Assembly: GCA_963377175.1 (NCBI GenBank)
Contig: CAUJNA010003291.1
Location: forward strand, 652,328-716,327
DNA length: 64,000 bases
Direction of reading: 5' to 3'
Origin: Effrenium voratum
Lineage: Eukaryota > Sar > Dinophyceae > Suessiales > Symbiodiniaceae
Within the stretch, counting starts at the first letter, position 1; each line of letters begins with the position of its first letter. Both the position numbers and the translations under genes were made by a program. The notes beneath the pieces were generated by a model, which searched no databases, had not been told where the DNA came from, and saw only the letters and a program-made list of their open reading frames with translations. Shown piece after piece: positions 60,501-64,000 of this stretch.

Positions 60501-61896
60501 AGGTAGCCTTGTGAAGAAAGAGCTAGCCAAGAGCAAGAAGAAGGCCATCAAGGACAAAGCTCTGCTGCTAGCCTTGAAAGAAGATGAAGTTGAGAAGAAG
60601 GCTGCAAAGGCTGCAGAGCCAGTTGAGGACTTGCAGTTGCCTGTCAAGAAAGGAGAGGAGTTGAGAGTTGTGAAGGAAGAAGCAGGTGCCTTGCAGTATG
60701 GCAAAGAAGGCAGTTTTGCAGATGCACAGACAGATGGAAAAGCTTCAATCTTCACAGATTATGGTGTGATGAGTTGCCATCAGCAGCACTTGCAGTTGAA
60801 AGACAGTTCCTGGAAGAAGGCAGCTGTGTGGAAGCAGTTCACACAGCTTGGCAGGTTGAAAAAGCAGGAGTTCCTGCAGCTTTCAGGTTGCATGCCAGCC
60901 CTGGGAGTGAAAGCAGAAGCAGTTGTGCCAGAGCCACCAAAGATGTCCATGCTGGAGGGTGGCCACATGGCTTTGAGCTGGCACCTGCTCAGATGGCAGT
61001 TCTCAGGCCATGAGTTCTTGGAGAGCTGCCAGCTTGTGGATGCAGAGTGCGCCTACAAGATTGCCAAAGAAGAAAGGTGGAAAGAAGAGATCCAGCAGCT
61101 GGCAAGCAACAAGGTGCACATTTTTGTGCCAGTTCTGGGCAGCCCAGCTCACTGGGCCTTGCTAGTTGGCCACAGGTCCAGTCCAGATGCAGCCTGGCAG
61201 TTCTGCTACAGGGACACCTTGGCAGATGAGCATGCAGATTGCAAGCACAAGGCAGCAATAGCAATGCAAGCTCTCACAGCTGCCTCAGAGTTGCCAGAAG
61301 TGCCAGCCAGGTGCAACAGCTGCAGGCAAACAGCCTCAGAAAGTGGCCAGCTAGTTCTGTCTTACATTGAGGCAGAGCTGGCAGAGCTAGCTTCAGAAGG
61401 CCCAGCTGCCAGAGGCTGGCCAGGTGTGCTGGCCCAGAGCTGGGACAAGAGGTTGGAAGCACTGTACAAGCAGTTGCAGCTAGAAGTTGAGAAAGTTCAT
61501 GCAGAAGTGGCCAAAGCAAAAGAAAGGGAAAAGAAGCTTGAAGAGCAGCAGGAGCAAAGAAGAATGAAAGCCTTGGAGATTCTTGCCAAGGCAAAAGATC
61601 AGAACTCCAAGACAGCTCAAGCAGCAAAGGCAGCTTTTGAGCAGAATTCACAGTATTTCACCCACAAAGATTTGAGCCCAGATGCCAGAGAAGCAGTTTG
61701 GAAAGCCAAAGCTGCACTTTTCAGGTGCTCAAAGTGCAGGTACACAGCCTGCTTAGCATGCTGCCCAGAGAAAGCTTTGAGCTACTGGGTGAGGAAAGAA
61801 GCAGGTGCCAAGAGCAAGGTGCCAAAGATCCAAGGACAAGGGGTGGCTATCTCTCCTCTCCTTCCTATCCTTTCTCTCTTTCTCTCTTCTTTTTGA
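57580..61896 (+). CDS. Transposase with CENP-B-like DNA-binding, DDE/D core and Ulp1-like region
   Basis: 1438 codons from ATG 57580 to TGA 61894-61896. The frame is open upstream of the ATG to an acceptor-like TTTTGACAG, so the true start may be an earlier exon. Residues ~185-315 look like paired helix-turn-helix units (RELTAQQKLEIAISLEEM; FGEEIEKLRMWLAEERSNGH). The catalytic core has SDQVPLWAKSPSTKVVF (D442), LWIRDCFSAVFQ (D644) and QLQLTDTDFAKSFKA (D680), with 35 residues between the last two, as in the pogo/CENP-B DDE_1 family; the first spacing is unusually long. A Lys/Ala-rich linker (~930-1020) leads to a Ulp1-like region: PAHWALLVGH (H1191), FCYRDTL (D1212), RQTASESGQLVLSY (Q1250), where the expected catalytic Cys is Ser1255. 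A coiled coil and a Cys cluster CSKCRYTACLACC (from 1383) end it. The last 20 residues are probably read-through. Confidence 0.75.
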   Translation: MEILAKAKAQADEMLRQAQEQAQKIVSQSRTTEVKTRRSTSDSFKTPEGKTTAYRKINSGPQSASPSPTTVAEQSPASTGSSGKKQFSLKRFWGGGESTDHKPVMQLAWGSKRQQKSKAQLAAEEVQAEYELKLAEIHTETDEGFLDWIKKRRKLGGRPRFEEQTVVQAHRGVSGGKKSNRRALAEPSRKRELTAQQKLEIAISLEEMKASCADDEELYKMAVQKYNLDKRRLKDMHARKEEWQMLTKKLGLGAQGGAKIGCKAKSVRTRKGIRAQGGGRKNDFGEEIEKLRMWLAEERSNGHNISKREVREEFYSLLVARSERCLQKAEESADQLQKKLWEIEAAKSLERKNKLQKSKSYAQSYTELLLNWMGAKFMAKEQTTHLAPLEQKVRAQLTFQSIDHKLWLMGAAPKEELESAQIVSDVDQVISNRHRLCIGMSDQVPLWAKSPSTKVVFSKEDLQGVGAEVRREFNTCREELKAAQEAWKEGGHQVITAADGGEPGGKVVAGSRVLKGDSAAEKFRITYEARQRVTNIANKEELQGHVLPGLLVFPGKHNRLSNVDENGKYKRTEKFEVKGVEVEHQAGEKCRGLAWAVELRKQFPKEFEEVEIMTQPSSNCDGVLLAWIVEEQCEEEICSLWIRDCFSAVFQEHVVQRQFTGCQASAQILGKMTQQLQLTDTDFAKSFKASFREQLEEQRLAAKKDGREYKIGYKEIILATVGAQRQAVQRQVDTDWIVGGSVRNGLIAFKASPEAGKLVPFLGESWAKARGLAQGSRRIPNSWLEPRFSWVKDGIPQPADFALSSSATQVADLIEWSYKNPAETDEGGEEAGDADGGGDTLDIPNEDEIATELQVPLWNSLFLRMSPGLRRAHIRRKAQQDSWQELVKLAANKAKLKAARQAARKAASRLSFAEIRSKLAKMSKREAMEDIIPVAQAKAKAKGKPSLKTKDSAKLKPSLILKASSKSKPSLKEKGSLVKKELAKSKKKAIKDKALLLALKEDEVEKKAAKAAEPVEDLQLPVKKGEELRVVKEEAGALQYGKEGSFADAQTDGKASIFTDYGVMSCHQQHLQLKDSSWKKAAVWKQFTQLGRLKKQEFLQLSGCMPALGVKAEAVVPEPPKMSMLEGGHMALSWHLLRWQFSGHEFLESCQLVDAECAYKIAKEERWKEEIQQLASNKVHIFVPVLGSPAHWALLVGHRSSPDAAWQFCYRDTLADEHADCKHKAAIAMQALTAASELPEVPARCNSCRQTASESGQLVLSYIEAELAELASEGPAARGWPGVLAQSWDKRLEALYKQLQLEVEKVHAEVAKAKEREKKLEEQQEQRRMKALEILAKAKDQNSKTAQAAKAAFEQNSQYFTHKDLSPDAREAVWKAKAALFRCSKCRYTACLACCPEKALSYWVRKEAGAKSKVPKIQGQGVAISPLLPILSLFLSSF

Positions 61897-62008
61897 GACT
61901 TTTTTTGTGACTTTTTTTTTGGGGGGACATTTTTTTTCATGGGCGGGGGGGGCAGGGGCTTGTCTTTATTCTAGGTGCATTTATTAATTATTTTGGGCCC
62001 CCCATTTG

Positions 62009-62047
62009 TCTTTATTACAGGTGCATTTGTTAATCCTACGTGGACAT
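62009..62047 (-). repeat. Right terminal inverted repeat of 18-kb element
   Basis: It ends AATCCTACGTGGACAT with TA following. AATAAATGCACCT plus AATAAAGACAA occurs twice just inside the end (61964-61990 and 62012-62036 in reverse), a subterminal direct repeat that recalls the AATAAAGTCTTG arms of the internal hairpins. Confidence 0.65.
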
Positions 62048-62204
62048 TACCCGGTTCTCACGTCAGAGCCTTGGTGAAGCCGTTGTTTCAAAACGCCTAG
62101 GGTTCATTAGGGTTCCCTCAATTTGGGTATATGCCAAGGAATCTTCGGGCAGCAAAGATAATTGCCTCTCTACAGGGGTTGAAAGAAATCGTGGGCTAGC
62201 AGCG

Positions 62205-63236
62205 CTTGAGGAACGGCGGGGAGAGCTCGACAAGGGCCAGGTACTACGAGCTCTTTGCGAGGCAGGGTGGCCTGGTGATCAGGTACAGCTGACTATGTGA
62301 AGGTTGGCGAGAGACAGTCCCAACCAGAAATAGAAACTGGCGCTCTGTAGTTTCTTTATGATAGGCTTTTGGCTTGACCCCATGAAATACCAGGTTTTAT
62401 TGTGGCTCATGAAGTTCAAAGTCCAGCAAAGGGCATTTCTTTCTGGTGAAACTAAAATTGGAGCCCTTGTGTAGAAACTCTCGTTGAAGGAACCCTAAGA
62501 GGAACCTAGTGGTCACTATATATCGTTCAAAAGGGGGAATGGTAATCCCTGCCTTCGACTGGCTCGCCCAGAGACTTGATTTGTTTCCCACCTACGCGCA
62601 GTGAAGTGTATCCTCTGCACTCACATCGGGTCATGCAAAGTTATATGCCATATGTGCCAGCAATATCACTCTCTAATCTAAAAATATTCGCTCAGCACGC
62701 ACTAGTTGCAAATCGAGCTTCTGACCAGCTGGCTGTGTCTACCGCTTGTTCAAGATTCCCTCCCACCCTGGCCCAGGTTGTGTTTATTTCCCAATGCTTC
62801 CCTGTTTAACAAGAGGAAATCATGTATGGCACTCACTCTCAGAGACAGGAAATGGGGATGCCTTCGCAAGGCCACACGGATCTCCTCCCTTGAGACCGCG
62901 TGTGGCGCTCAGCTTCCAGCTGAGCGGCTGAGCGTTGCGCCTGCAACGCCCACAACCCCCCCAAAACGAAAACCGAGAAAAGAAGAAACCAGAGGGAAAG
63001 CCAAGGAAATATCAGATTTTCTCGCACAAGGGAACTTCGGATGCTTCCCTCAGGGAAATAACAGTTAGGGGAGTGATCTTGGTGTTTGCCAATCATTTGA
63101 ACAGACCCAGCCAAATCATATCATCGGAACCCTTAAAGCCCTTGGCCATGTTTGCGGGCCCCCCTAGCCCGAATCCATCCAACCTAGGCGGATCCAGAAG
63201 TTGAAGGATGGCATCAAGGAGATCTGGAGTGAGTGA
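62205..63236 (+). CDS. Host exon cluster right of the transposon
   Basis: An exon ~62205-62281 reads RLRNGGESSTRARYYELFAR then QGGLVIR before GTACAG. A stretch at ~62895-63060 is open in two frames, either GAQLPAERLSVAPATPTTPP with RKEETRGKAKEISDFL or KKPEGKPRKYQIFSHKGTS. A last piece ~63192-63236, IQKLKDGIKEIWSE, ends TGA. CpG content returns to host level. The joins are not established and the family is unknown. Confidence 0.35.
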
Positions 63237-63459
63237 GCCTTGAGCTGGGAGTGTTCTTTGGACATACCGCATGGCTCTTGGCATTTCTCATAGTATCAAT
63301 CTCCTAAAAATGGAGGTTCCCGATTTTGAGGCACAGACGCATCAGCAACCCCCCAATTGACATGTGTATGTTCTTCTATATATGCATACAAAATATGTAT
63401 ATATATATACACATGTATACATGTATGTACATATGTGCGCATACATATTGGTTTTGGAC

Positions 63460-63687
63460 CACACACCCCGCCAGGCCGCTCAGGGCCGCCCGGTGTTTTT
63501 CAGGTACGCCGTGAGCGCTGGGCTCACACGCCAACACTGCCGCAATGGCTCGGTGGCCGCGAGGCTTCAGAAGTTGGCGGAAGAGGCCGGGATGCGCGAA
63601 AGAGTTTCGCATTTGTTGCCCCTGCGTCGTAGACAAAATCCTGCTACAGTTGGGATGGATAAAGCTCTTCTACGAGTACTGGAATAA
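63460..63687 (+). CDS. Terminal exon of an unrecognised gene
   Basis: A single frame reads AAQGRPVFFRYAVSAGLTRQ, HCRNGSVAARLQKLAEEAGM and RERVSHLLPLRRRQNPATVG, ending TAA 63685-63687. The composition is typical of host exons. The upstream exon is not identified; TA-rich microsatellite (63375-63450) precedes it. Confidence 0.5.
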   Translation, partial: HTPRQAAQGRPVFFRYAVSAGLTRQHCRNGSVAARLQKLAEEAGMRERVSHLLPLRRRQNPATVGMDKALLRVLE

Positions 63688-63754
63688 ATAAGCCTCCTAT
63701 TGGTGCAGGAGTTTGTAAATCCACTGCAGGGCTAATAGACCCCTGTTTCATAAA

Positions 63755-64000
63755 CCGGTGTGTGTGTGTGTGTGTCTGTGTGTCTGTGTGTCTGTCTGTG
63801 TGTGTGTGTGGGTGTGTTTGTGTTTGTGTTTGTGTTTGTGTTTGTGTTTGTGTTTGTGGTTGTGGTTGTGGTTGTGGTTGTGGTTGTGGTTGTGTTTGTG
63901 TTTGTGTCTGTGTGTGTGTGTGTGTGTGTGTCTGTGTGTGTGTGTCTGTGTGTGTGTGTCTGTGTGTGTGTGTGTGTCTGTGTGTGTGTGTCTGTGTGTG
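63755..64000 (+). repeat. GT-rich microsatellite to window end
   Basis: Mixed GTGTGT, TTTGTG, GTTGTG and GTCTGTGT units run to the last base. Confidence 0.95.

Larger units (their letters stand above)
43672..62047 (+). mobile_element. 18.4-kb DNA transposon with cargo genes
   Basis: Each end is flanked by TA (43670-43671 and 62048-62049). The left end reads ATGTCCAATCGGGATTAG, and the right end reverse-complemented reads ATGTCCACGTAGGATTAA, 13 of 18 matching, followed by AAA and G-runs. The MITE at 3224 supports both ends. TA duplication and the DDE/D transposase gene inside fit the Tc1/mariner-pogo superfamily. The block is CpG-poor throughout (two CG in 57580-57880, against dozens in host exon 561-722). 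It holds an E/K-rich ORF, two related eight-exon genes, two small ORFs, two blocks of palindromic repeats and the transposase gene near its right end, all on +. No interrupted host gene is proven. Confidence 0.7.

Overview
The window reads as nuclear DNA of a dinoflagellate, most like a Suessiales or Symbiodiniaceae-type genome; no species is claimed. The reasons are many short GC-rich exons nearly all on the + strand, introns that use GC or GA as well as GT at the 5' splice site and carry duplicated AG-G bases at both ends, many small terminal-inverted-repeat elements inside introns, dense microsatellites, and a Ty1/copia retrotransposon. No rRNA, tRNA or CRISPR array was found. Exons were read by eye, so most host genes are reported as exon clusters. 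The MYND gene is the only host gene whose exon lengths were checked to sum to an intact frame.

Layout. 0.56-3.54 kb: ankyrin-repeat gene. 3.7-8.4 kb: exon clusters of unrecognised genes. 8.7-25.3 kb: a long coiled-coil gene whose coil exons are multiplied in a 1.3-1.5 kb tandem array (10.0-15.6 kb), and one intron of which holds an 8.05-kb copia element (15.7-23.8 kb). That element has identical 167-bp LTRs and a 5-bp target duplication, yet carries frameshifts and a 480-bp internal inversion. 25.6-27.3 kb: a complete three-exon MYND zinc-finger gene. 27.6-29.1 kb: unrecognised gene. 29.3-30.5 kb: a gene with nine 20-residue repeats, most carrying a KEN tripeptide. 30.7-42.5 kb: further exon clusters, two of them coiled coil, with a 1-kb pyrimidine tract at 31.8-32.8 kb. 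43.0-43.4 kb: a 38-bp minisatellite.

43.67-62.05 kb is one CpG-poor block bounded by TA dinucleotides and matching inverted ends. I interpret it as an 18.4-kb DNA transposon. It carries a 1438-residue protein combining a CENP-B/pogo-like DNA-binding region, a DDE/D transposase core and a Ulp1-like protease-fold region. It also carries two tandemly related eight-exon cargo genes with an N-terminal membrane segment, three smaller ORFs, and about 22 copies of a 280-bp repeat built round a hairpin. An 85-bp MITE at 3.22 kb shares its ends. Host exons resume at 62.2 kb and the window closes in GT-rich microsatellite.

The host genes show no obvious shared pathway. What unites the region is mobile DNA: introner-like elements next to exons, a defective but recently inserted copia element, and a large cargo-bearing transposon.
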